Shown here piece by piece: positions 1-7,133 of a stretch of DNA of 22,356 nt. The notes below the pieces were generated by a model. The model did not search any database, was not told the origin of the DNA, and worked only from the letters and a program-made list of their open reading frames with translations. How positions within the stretch are numbered: the stretch's first letter is position 1; every line of letters starts with the position of its first letter. A program made the position numbers and the translations under genes. The stretch is from Candidatus Berkelbacteria bacterium CG_4_9_14_3_um_filter_39_23 (GTDB lineage Bacteria; Patescibacteriota; UBA1384; GWA2-35-9; CG2-30-39-44), in NCBI GenBank assembly GCA_002789815.1, contig PFTZ01000075.1:1-22356 (forward strand). The letters run 5' to 3'.

Positions 1-16
1 GAATGACACATTCTTT

Positions 17-76
17 GTCATCCCCAGCTTGACTGGGGATCCAGTTGGTCTGGATTTCCGTTTTCACGAAAATGAC
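17..76. repeat. palindromic dispersed-type repeat
   Basis: The element starts with GTCAT and ends with ATGAC. Inside are GATCCAG and CTGGAT, and a perfect small hairpin (CCCCAG, 5-nt loop, CTGGGG at 22-38). This nested design is typical of the short non-coding palindromic repeats (GTCATTCCCG...GGATCCAG type) dispersed in many bacterial genomes. It lies just past the 3' end of the enolase gene and could also act as an RNA hairpin there. A GAATGACA at 1-8 may be the end of a neighbouring copy cut by the window edge. Confidence 0.6.
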
Positions 77-108
77 GAAGAGGAAATGTTACATAAGTCG
101 TGTAAATT

Positions 109-1317
109 CTAATCTCCCTTGAGCTCTTTTTCAATTCTCAATAATTGATCATATTTGGCAACTCGCTCGCCCCGATTCGGCGCGCCAGCTTTTATGTATT
201 TTGCCTGAGTAGCCACTGCCAAATCAGCAATAAAAGTATCTTCCGTTTCTCCCGCCCGGTGCGAAATTTGAACTTCAAAATTTGCTTCTTGCGCTTTGCG
301 AATTACATTTAGTGTTTCGCTCAATGTGCCGATTTGATTTGGTTTGACGCTGATTGAATTTGCCACTTTTATTTCAATCCCCTTTTCAAGCCGCGTTAAA
401 TTGGTGGCAAACAGATCGTCTCCCACAATTGAAATCATAGCGCCTAATTTTTGATTTAACGTCGCCCAGCTAGTCCAATCGTCTTGTTTGTACGGATCTT
501 CCAGAATTTTAATAGGGTAATTTTTAACAATTTTTTCATAATACTCAAAAGGTGTTTGCGGATAAGTAGCGATAGATAAATCCGGAATTCCATCAGCTGC
601 CACATCAATAGCGATCGACACTTCTTCTTTTGGTATATAGCCACTTTTGGTTATAGCTGAAACCAAAAGTTCCATCGCCTCTTCGTTGGAATATAGCTCG
701 GGCGCAAATCCGCCCTCGTCGCCAACATTGACTTTTTGCCCCATATTATGTAGGAGCTCTTTGAGCGTGTGAAAAATTTTTACCCCTTTTTCTAATTTTC
801 CGGCAAAATCAAGATTCTCGCCAACCGGCACAATCATAAAATCCTGAAAACTCAAATTGTTGTCAGCGTGCGCTCCGCCATTGATTAAGTTGAGCATCGG
901 GTCTGGCAGACGTTTAATCGGGTTTTTTTGACCAAATAAATTAGCAATATGCTGATAGAGTTGAATTCCCTCGGATAAAGACGCCACTCGCGCCACTGCC
1001 AATGAAACACCAAGCAATGTGTTAGCGCCAAGATTCGATTTGTTGGGAGTATTGTCAAGCGCGATTAAAATTTTATCCACCTCACTTTGGTCAACCGGAT
1101 CTCTCCCGCGCAAATTTTCAGTTATCACTGTAGCGATATTTTGGATCGCTTTATCAAGGTCATGAACACTTACCGCTTCGTATTTACCTCTGAGAGCGCC
1201 GGTTGGAACTGACGCTCTTTCGGACAATCCATTATCAAGCTCAACCAGCACTTCGATCGTATTATCGCCCAAACAATTCACAATTTTCTGCCCTGTTATT
1301 TTTGCAATTTTTGACAT
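109..1317 (-). CDS. eno: enolase, divergent
   Basis: Enolase interconverts 2-phosphoglycerate and phosphoenolpyruvate in the cytoplasm. At 402 residues it is shorter than the usual 410-430. Family signatures are clear: H150-ADNN, FQDFM (Q158), proton donor E201 in DEGG, metal ligands D238, E273 and D300, catalytic K325 in SVKPNQIG, SHRAGETED at 352-360, and K376. ATG 1317 has a good SD (GGAGG, 5 nt spacing). The N-terminal active-site parts are unusual. The near-invariant D-S-R-G-N-P is N-C-L-G-D-N (14-19), and the mobile GAST loop is G-A-L-R (40-43), so the serine that binds the second Mg2+ is Leu42. It may be a true but divergent enolase or one with altered activity. The family call is firm; the activity is not. 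Confidence 0.9.
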   Translation of the reverse strand: MSKIAKITGQKIVNCLGDNTIEVLVELDNGLSERASVPTGALRGKYEAVSVHDLDKAIQNIATVITENLRGRDPVDQSEVDKILIALDNTPNKSNLGANTLLGVSLAVARVASLSEGIQLYQHIANLFGQKNPIKRLPDPMLNLINGGAHADNNLSFQDFMIVPVGENLDFAGKLEKGVKIFHTLKELLHNMGQKVNVGDEGGFAPELYSNEEAMELLVSAITKSGYIPKEEVSIAIDVAADGIPDLSIATYPQTPFEYYEKIVKNYPIKILEDPYKQDDWTSWATLNQKLGAMISIVGDDLFATNLTRLEKGIEIKVANSISVKPNQIGTLSETLNVIRKAQEANFEVQISHRAGETEDTFIADLAVATQAKYIKAGAPNRGERVAKYDQLLRIEKELKGD

Positions 1318-1466
1318 TTTCCCCTCCGCTTTTATGCTGATATATAGCTAATTTTCAATTCTTAATTTACAATCAATTTTCATTGTTTAAATGTCCAAAT
1401 ATTTAAAAATTGAGCATTGAATGAAAATTGGAAATTGTGAATTGCAAATTAGTATGTATTTTTATT
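1318..1466. repeat. A-rich short-repeat spacer between murB and eno
   Basis: This AT-rich gap consists largely of degenerate units such as ATTGAAAATT, TTGGAAATTG and TTGCAAATTA (about 1348-1452). They are the same kind of text as at other junctions in the window. The only other element I can support is the enolase SD at 1323-1327. No convincing promoter hexamers or terminator were found. Confidence 0.45.
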
Positions 1467-2489
1467 CTACTTAAATTTTCCCACAAATTCAATCTCTGGA
1501 TCGAGCTTAACTTCGTATCTCTCATAAACTCGCTTTTGCAATTCTTGCACCAAATCTTTGATATTTTGCGCTGTCGCCTTTCCACTGTGAGTGAAAAAAT
1601 TAGCATGCCGATCGCTCACGCGCGCGTCCCCAACTTTTATTTTTTTTGCTCCAACATTGTCAAGCATATAGGACGCAGTTTTTTTTATATCTTTATAAAC
1701 CTCATCTATTTTTGATGATCTACCCAGCGGATTTTTAAAAGTTGAACCAGAACTGATGATTCCTTGTGGCTGTCGTTTTCGCCTCATTTCAATCAGCTTC
1801 CCGATTTCACGCGCGATTTGCTCTGGCTTTTTTCGCTGAAGTTGCAAAGTGGCGGATAAAATAATCGGATGAAAAGAGCCCCATGAAATCCCTTTTCCTT
1901 GGGCAATAATTTTCGCGTTTAATCTTTTGAGTATTGTGCTTCGGTAAAGCGGTTTTAAAAAACTGCCCGGCTTTTTGACGACTTTCACTTCCTTACCTTT
2001 GTCTGGCAAAATAAGCAAGCTGATGCTTTTCACAAAACTGCCAATTTCCCAGCCATACGCGCCAACGTTGCCATACAGCGCGCCGCCAAGCGTACCGGGA
2101 ATTGTGGCTAAAAATTCTATTCCGCCAAACCCCTTTTCCGCTGCTTTCATCACCAGCTCTCCGTTAGTAATTCCGCTCTCTGCCCACACTTCAGCTTTAT
2201 CTTCAAAAAATGATACTTTGCTGGCTTGATTGACAATCATTAACCCTTCAAATCCATCATCGGAAAAAATCACATTTCCGCCTTTACCCAAAATAAAATA
2301 TGACAATTTTAAATCCAAAGCTACTTTGATCGCCCGAAGCACTTGTCCGGAATCCTTGGCTTTGTATAAAAATTTTGCCACGCCGCCAACTTTCATCGTA
2401 GTGTAATATTTGAGCGACTCGCCTAGTAAAACTTTTCCGCCTAATTTTTCCTGTAATACAGATTCTATTTTTGAGTTTTGGTTTTTCAT
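1467..2489 (-). CDS. murB: UDP-N-acetylenolpyruvoylglucosamine reductase
   Basis: MurB reduces the enolpyruvyl ether to UDP-N-acetylmuramate with NADPH and FAD. Seen in the 340 residues: the FAD-binding part with TTMKVGG (30-36), LGKGGNVIFSDDGF (67-80) and IPGTLGGALYGNVGAYG (130-146); Y182-R183 of the substrate site; the catalytic-serine segment SGSTFKNP (S249); and the terminal LDPEIEFVG with catalytic Glu332. There is extra sequence after Y-R (about 186-207) compared with short MurB proteins. The gene follows murC by 8 nt. No SD precedes the ATG: both the spacer and the first codons are A-rich repeat text, so translation may depend on coupling to murC. Confidence 0.95.
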   Translation of the reverse strand: MKNQNSKIESVLQEKLGGKVLLGESLKYYTTMKVGGVAKFLYKAKDSGQVLRAIKVALDLKLSYFILGKGGNVIFSDDGFEGLMIVNQASKVSFFEDKAEVWAESGITNGELVMKAAEKGFGGIEFLATIPGTLGGALYGNVGAYGWEIGSFVKSISLLILPDKGKEVKVVKKPGSFLKPLYRSTILKRLNAKIIAQGKGISWGSFHPIILSATLQLQRKKPEQIAREIGKLIEMRRKRQPQGIISSGSTFKNPLGRSSKIDEVYKDIKKTASYMLDNVGAKKIKVGDARVSDRHANFFTHSGKATAQNIKDLVQELQKRVYERYEVKLDPEIEFVGKFK

Positions 2490-2519
2490 TTTGAAATTTA
2501 AATTTTGAGATTTGAGATT
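2467..2519 (-). repeat. A-rich repeat spanning the murC/murB junction
   Basis: On the minus strand the repeat encodes the last residues of MurC, supplies its TAA stop, forms the spacer, and supplies the ATG and first codons of murB. It contains the 18-mer AATCTCAAATCTCAAAAT (2502-2519), which occurs identically at 8859-8876 before hydD. Both copies lie in the sense direction of their operons. Confidence 0.6.
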
Positions 2520-3811
2520 AACTTATATATATCGCCAGCGCCCATAGTAATAATTATATCTCCATCATGGACTTGTTTTTGTAAAAAATCAATAATTTCG
2601 CTTTGACTGGAAAAACTTATACAATTTTTATGAAACTTTTGAATTTCGCAGGCTAGATCTATTTCAGTAAAATCCGACTTTGCCTCTCTAGCGCTTAAAA
2701 AAATCGGCGCGACAATCACCGTATCCACGTCTTTAAAACTTTGAGCAAAGTCGGCTAAAAGCACTTTGGTCCGGCTTACGGTATGCGATTGAAAAACGAC
2801 AATAATTCGATGATTGTTATATTGCGATCGCAAATTTTTCAGCGCTTCTTTAATTTCGGTCGGATGATGCGCATAATCATCGTAAATTTTTACTCCATTT
2901 GTTTTGCCATTAAATTTCAATTCCATCCGTCGCTCGAGTCCGGAAAAACTATTCAGACTTTTTTTAATCAGCTGGGGATTAACGCCCAAAAATCGGCAAG
3001 CGTAAAAAGTAGCGTTAGCATTAAATAAGTTATATTGCCCAGAAATTTTTAAATTAATTCCCGGCACGATCTGATTAAAAAATATCTTTTTAACTTTGGT
3101 TTTACTTTCAGCTGATTTGATAATTTTCCGCGCGCTTTTTTCATCGCCTCTTATAATTGCCAAGCCCTGAGGCAAAATCCGTTTGACAAATTTTTTGTAA
3201 GCATTTTGGTAGAGCTTTGGAGTTTTGAAAACATCGGGGTGATCGTATTCGGTTGACAGGACCAAGCCAACATAAGGATTTAAATATAAAAACTTTGGTC
3301 TTGACCTGGGATCGGTTGGATCAGCCACATATTCGTCCGCTTCTGCCACAAAATAATCACCCCTGCCCCAATGCCCGTTGCCACCAAGATCTGGCACATT
3401 GCCAGTGCCGATCAAATAACCGGGATCAAGCCCGGCATCTGTTAGCGCTTTGGCGATCATCGCTGTGGTGGTAGTTTTTCCGTGCGTGCCCGCCACCGCA
3501 ATTATTTTTTTTAGCCCAGCCAATTCCCGTAATCCTTGGGCGTAATTTAGCACTCTAATTTTATTAGCGATCGCAGACAAAACCGCGGGATTATTTTTTC
3601 CTTGATGCGCGCCAGTGTAAATAACCAAATCAACATCTTTTATTTCACGATCAAAACCCGTTTTAACTTTAATGTGATGCTGGGACAAAATTTTATCCGT
3701 GATAAAAACTTCCGCGCTGTCGCACCCCGACACTTCAAAACCTTGCTGCTTGGCAATTACCGCCAAGCCCGACATCCCCACGCCTTTAATCCCGACAAAA
3801 AAAATTTTCAT
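2498..3811 (-). CDS. murC: UDP-N-acetylmuramate--L-alanine ligase
   Basis: MurC attaches L-Ala to UDP-MurNAc using ATP. In the 437 residues: the N-terminal nucleotide-sugar domain with GIKGVGMSGLA (7-17) and VSGCD, the ATP P-loop GTHGKTTTT (108-116), the central EADEY segment, YDDYAHHPTEI in the C-terminal ligase domain, and the FQSHTVSRT motif. MurC is favoured over the recycling ligase Mpl because murG and murB flank it. Its ATG overlaps the murG stop by 4 nt (ATGA), so the two are probably translationally coupled. The last residues (about LISNLKI) are encoded by a dispersed A-rich repeat, so the extreme C terminus may have been replaced by repeat insertion. Confidence 0.95.
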   Translation of the reverse strand: MKIFFVGIKGVGMSGLAVIAKQQGFEVSGCDSAEVFITDKILSQHHIKVKTGFDREIKDVDLVIYTGAHQGKNNPAVLSAIANKIRVLNYAQGLRELAGLKKIIAVAGTHGKTTTTAMIAKALTDAGLDPGYLIGTGNVPDLGGNGHWGRGDYFVAEADEYVADPTDPRSRPKFLYLNPYVGLVLSTEYDHPDVFKTPKLYQNAYKKFVKRILPQGLAIIRGDEKSARKIIKSAESKTKVKKIFFNQIVPGINLKISGQYNLFNANATFYACRFLGVNPQLIKKSLNSFSGLERRMELKFNGKTNGVKIYDDYAHHPTEIKEALKNLRSQYNNHRIIVVFQSHTVSRTKVLLADFAQSFKDVDTVIVAPIFLSAREAKSDFTEIDLACEIQKFHKNCISFSSQSEIIDFLQKQVHDGDIIITMGAGDIYKLISNLKI

Positions 3812-4878
3812 AATAATTTTGAAATTTCATTGGCAATTTTACGCGCGCTTTGTGGCTCGTAAAATTGGCTGACCGCTTGTGCCATAGCTTTGATTTTTAT
3901 TTTATTGTCTAAAATATTATTTATTGTGATCGCAATTTTTTCTGGTGAAGTATTTTTTTGGTCTAGAACAACCACCGCGCCTGCTTTTTCGATAATTCTG
4001 GCATTTTTTACTTGATGATTTTGGGCTGACCACGGCAAAGGAATTAATATCGCTGGCTTTCCCGACGCGGAAATTTCCGCTAATGTACTGGCGCCCGCGC
4101 GACTAATTATTAAATCAGCTGTTGCATATGCTTTAGCCATCTGCGCGTCATCTAAAAATTCTTTTTGCCAAAAATCATTTTTTCCTGCTTTGTAGTCCGG
4201 CTTGTGCGCCCCGGTTTGAAAAATAATTTGGTAATTTTCCAAAAGTTCAGGCAAAATTTGGGCAATTTTTTCATTTAATGTTTGAGCGCCTTGCGACCCT
4301 CCAGTGATAAAAATCACTTGTTTTTTTGCATCAAAACCAAAATATCTATAGTCAACTTTAGTATGATGGATAAGCGGGTTCACTGGCGTGCCGGTAAAAA
4401 CCGCTTTGGCTAAATTTATCCCCGTATAATTTTCTAGCGGAAACCCTAAGCATATTTTCTGGCAAAATTTCAATGCGATTTTATTGCTCAAACCGATTTC
4501 AGCATCTGACTCATGCGCAACCAGTGGAATTCTCAAAATTTTACTGGCTAAAACTACCGGCAAACTTACGAACCCGCCTTTGGCAAAAACAACATCCGGC
4601 TTAAACTTTTTCAAATGCCAAATTGCTTGAAAAATTCCGATTTTGAGTTTTGCCAAATTCAAAATCGTAGCTAAACTAATATGCCGATGCAATTTTCCAG
4701 CCAAAATCGTTTGAAATTTAATTGTTTTGCCAACCAGCTGTTTTTCAATTCCGCTGGTGCCGAGATATAAAAGCTCAATATCTTGCTCTTGCAAAACCTT
4801 GGCAACCTCCAAAAGCGGATTGATATGCCCAGCTGTCCCCCCGGCTGACAGCGCAACTTTTTTTCGTTTATTGACCAT
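3808..4878 (-). CDS. murG: UDP-GlcNAc:lipid I N-acetylglucosaminyltransferase
   Basis: MurG adds GlcNAc to lipid I to form lipid II at the inner face of the membrane. The GT28-type fold is seen from GGTAGHINP (13-21) near the N terminus, GGSQGAQTLN opening the second domain, and SRAGASTLAEISASGKPAIL, the UDP-GlcNAc site, followed by PLPWSAQNHQ. I start it at ATG 4878 (356 residues). A TTG six codons upstream (4896) keeps the frame open, but a TATAAT box lies between the two, so that longer N terminus is probably not transcribed. It is first in a murG-murC-murB operon and probably starts on a leaderless mRNA. No other cell-wall gene is in the window. Confidence 0.95.
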   Translation of the reverse strand: MVNKRKKVALSAGGTAGHINPLLEVAKVLQEQDIELLYLGTSGIEKQLVGKTIKFQTILAGKLHRHISLATILNLAKLKIGIFQAIWHLKKFKPDVVFAKGGFVSLPVVLASKILRIPLVAHESDAEIGLSNKIALKFCQKICLGFPLENYTGINLAKAVFTGTPVNPLIHHTKVDYRYFGFDAKKQVIFITGGSQGAQTLNEKIAQILPELLENYQIIFQTGAHKPDYKAGKNDFWQKEFLDDAQMAKAYATADLIISRAGASTLAEISASGKPAILIPLPWSAQNHQVKNARIIEKAGAVVVLDQKNTSPEKIAITINNILDNKIKIKAMAQAVSQFYEPQSARKIANEISKLL

Positions 4879-4884
4879 AAATAA

Positions 4885-4913
4885 ATTATACCTCAAACCA
4901 CTGTTTTTCTCAA
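4885..4913 (-). promoter_or_regulatory. promoter of murG-murC-murB, predicted leaderless
   Basis: -35 TTGAGA (4908-4913), 17-nt spacer, -10 TATAAT (4885-4890). Only six bases separate the -10 box from ATG 4878, so the expected transcription start is the A of the start codon. There is no SD. Confidence 0.7.
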
Positions 4914-4935
4914 TATTTTTGCAAGACGATGTATT

Positions 4936-4963
4936 TTGAATTATCCAAACATTGTGCTACAAT
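4936..4963 (+). promoter_or_regulatory. promoter of the hydrogenase operon, predicted near-leaderless
   Basis: -35 TTGAAT (4936-4941), 16-nt spacer, -10 TACAAT (4958-4963) with an extended TGC just before it. Eight bases separate the -10 box from ATG 4972, leaving at most about two leader bases. It is divergent from the murG promoter; the two -35 boxes are 22 bp apart. Confidence 0.6.
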
Positions 4964-4971
4964 AATTTTAT

Positions 4972-5985
4972 ATGGAGGGACCAATAAAAGGACAATTCTA
5001 TCGGTTAAAAAAACAGGATATTGGGGCGCTGATTGCATATCTGGCAAGGAATTTTGTAGTATGGGCGCCGACAAAAGACGGTGGCGCATTACAATTTACG
5101 CCAATTAAACTCGGCGACAAACCCCAGCTTGAATATGGAAAAATTCAGCTTGGTCCTAAACAAATTTTCTTCCCGCATAAAGAAATTTTATTTAATGTGA
5201 AAAAAGGCAAAGCAGTTGAGCCAAAAATAAAGCCAGTAGCAGTTGTCGGCGCGCACCCGGTGGATCTCATCGGTCTCCAGCGACTGGACGAAATTTTCTC
5301 CACCCCGCCCCAAGATTATTATTGGCAAAAACGGAGGCAGGGTTCGGTCATAATTGGCATTGAGCCAACTAACAATAAATACTTTTCAGATACTTTGGCA
5401 TATTATCCGCTGGTATTTGATCTGTTTTTGCATTTTCATCACAAAGATTCTTATTTGGTGGAGATCCATCCACGCTCTATACTAGCGCAAAAAATTATCA
5501 AACAAAAGATATTTACTGAGACTGATTTAGCGCCTCAGCCCAAACAAACCAATCGTCATTTTGACCAAATTTTATCCGATCCATTAAAAGTAAGTCAAAT
5601 TATTGAAAATTCTAAAAAATCAAAAGTATGGCAAGATCTGGAAAAAATTTGCCTTAACTGCGGAATTTGCACCTATGTCTGCCCGCTGTGTTATTGTTTT
5701 AGCACCAAAGACACCATCTCTGCCTCGGGCGATAAATGTAAAAGATGTCGATATTGGGACGCCTGCACATTGGCGAAATTTTCGGAAATTTCTGGCGGAT
5801 ATAATTTTCGCCCTGCTCCCGGCAAACGGCTTTACAATTGGTATTATCACAAATTCGTCCGCGCGGTAAAAGAACGAGGGAAAATTGATTGCATCGGATG
5901 TCACAGATGCACGGATTTTTGCCCAGCCAAAATAGATTTTAGAAAAATTATTGAGCGATTAGCCAAAGAACAGAAAGTGATATGA
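4972..5985 (+). CDS. hydB: group 3b-type [NiFe] hydrogenase iron-sulfur beta subunit
   Basis: This is the electron-transfer subunit of soluble NAD(P)-linked hydrogenases (HydB/ShyB, also like anaerobic sulfite reductase subunit A). It has 337 residues. The C-terminal half has two [4Fe-4S] motifs, C227-x2-C230-x2-C233-x3-C237 and C307-x2-C310-x2-C313-x3-C317. Further cysteines are C240, C242, C256, C259 and C265, and RYWDAC and GGYNFRP between them are typical of the family. There is no cysteine before C227. The places where archaeal homologues carry H-A-C-D and S-C...C-F-C read H-P-V-D (95-98) and E-P...F-S-D (131-140), so one expected cluster seems absent. It is first in the operon; its TGA overlaps the methyltransferase ATG (ATGA). 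Confidence 0.88.
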   Translation: MEGPIKGQFYRLKKQDIGALIAYLARNFVVWAPTKDGGALQFTPIKLGDKPQLEYGKIQLGPKQIFFPHKEILFNVKKGKAVEPKIKPVAVVGAHPVDLIGLQRLDEIFSTPPQDYYWQKRRQGSVIIGIEPTNNKYFSDTLAYYPLVFDLFLHFHHKDSYLVEIHPRSILAQKIIKQKIFTETDLAPQPKQTNRHFDQILSDPLKVSQIIENSKKSKVWQDLEKICLNCGICTYVCPLCYCFSTKDTISASGDKCKRCRYWDACTLAKFSEISGGYNFRPAPGKRLYNWYYHKFVRAVKERGKIDCIGCHRCTDFCPAKIDFRKIIERLAKEQKVI

Positions 5986-7133
5986 ATACAATTACAAAAA
6001 AACGCAAATTAGGACAATTTTTTACTACTAACTGCGATTATATTTTGCAAGGTTTTGAAAACTATATTGATGGCAAAGAAGTTTCGGATCCTTTTGCCGG
6101 AAACCAGGATCTATTGAATTGGGTAAAAAATAACAAATGTAAAAAAATGATAGGTTATGATTACGACAAAAATTATATTGACGGAAAAAATGTTTTTTTC
6201 AACGATTCAATAAACTCACCCAAAGATTATAAATTTATTTGTACCAATCCGCCTTACTTACATAAAAATAAAGCGACAAAAAAAATAAAAGAAAAATTTT
6301 TTTCGGGAAAAAATTCTAACTTTGAAGATTTATATCAAGCTTCAATTTATTCTATTTTAAATTGCGATGAGGGGATAATCATTGTGCCGTTAAACTTTTT
6401 GTGCGCTGAAAATTCAAAAAAAATCCGAGAATTATTTTTCACGCAATTTAAAATTATAAAACTAAATATTTTCTCGGAACGGGTTTTTGATGATACTACT
6501 TACAATGTAATTTCATTTTATTTTAAGAAAAAACGAAAAATATCAGATATAAATATTGTAGACACAACAATTTATCCTGAAAACAAAAAAATAAAATTAA
6601 CGCTTGAAAAAAAATTCGGCTGGCAATTTGGCGGAGAATTCATTTATAAAATAAAAAATGTCAAAAATAATTTGGGCGTTTTCCGTCTGACCGAGGATTA
6701 CTTACGATCTGGAGAATACGAAATAGAAATCGCACTACAAAACATTAAAGAGAAAAAAATACTAAAAATAAGCAACGATATTAAGACACTACTCGCAAAA
6801 AATATTTTATTTTTAAGAGCGATTGATAATAAAAATGGTAAGAAAATTCAGCTTGAGGATATAAGGAAATATAAAATTGCTGGTCTTGTCGGGAAAAACA
6901 CCTCACGAAATATGGCTCATTTGATTTTCAAAAAAGAGGTATCTGTGAATGAGCAAATAGATTTAATGAACAGATTCAACGACGAGCTGGCTATTAACCG
7001 CGAAAAATATCTTTCATTTTTTCTAACCAATTTCAGAGATAATAATCGAAAAAGGATATCATTTAGTTTAACTTATAAATTTTTAAATTTTATTTATTAT
7101 GAAAAAAATTCAAAACAACCTGTATTATTTTGA
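5982..7133 (+). CDS. adenine-specific DNA methyltransferase of an R-M pair
   Basis: This 383-residue protein should transfer a methyl group from S-adenosylmethionine to an adenine in DNA. Near the N terminus GQFFT (11-15) matches motif X, DPFAGNQDLL (36-45) motif I of the AdoMet pocket, GYDYD (58-62) the acidic motif II, and NPPY (89-92) the catalytic motif IV. The order X-I-IV with NPPY fits a gamma-type N6-adenine enzyme. The rest (about 200-383) probably recognises the target, which cannot be read from sequence. By eye the gene is much more AT- and Lys-rich than hydB and hydG around it, suggesting horizontal gain. It overlaps hydB by 4 nt and the next gene by 35 nt. Confidence 0.88.
   Translation: MNTITKKRKLGQFFTTNCDYILQGFENYIDGKEVSDPFAGNQDLLNWVKNNKCKKMIGYDYDKNYIDGKNVFFNDSINSPKDYKFICTNPPYLHKNKATKKIKEKFFSGKNSNFEDLYQASIYSILNCDEGIIIVPLNFLCAENSKKIRELFFTQFKIIKLNIFSERVFDDTTYNVISFYFKKKRKISDINIVDTTIYPENKKIKLTLEKKFGWQFGGEFIYKIKNVKNNLGVFRLTEDYLRSGEYEIEIALQNIKEKKILKISNDIKTLLAKNILFLRAIDNKNGKKIQLEDIRKYKIAGLVGKNTSRNMAHLIFKKEVSVNEQIDLMNRFNDELAINREKYLSFFLTNFRDNNRKRISFSLTYKFLNFIYYEKNSKQPVLF

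Noticed and set aside
2498..3811. Mpl-type recycling ligase instead of MurC
   Set aside because: The gene sits between murG and murB in an overlapping operon, and its motifs fit MurC equally well or better.
4879..4896. TTG start six codons upstream for murG
   Set aside because: A TATAAT box lies between TTG and ATG, the TTG has no SD, and the family N terminus begins normally after the ATG.
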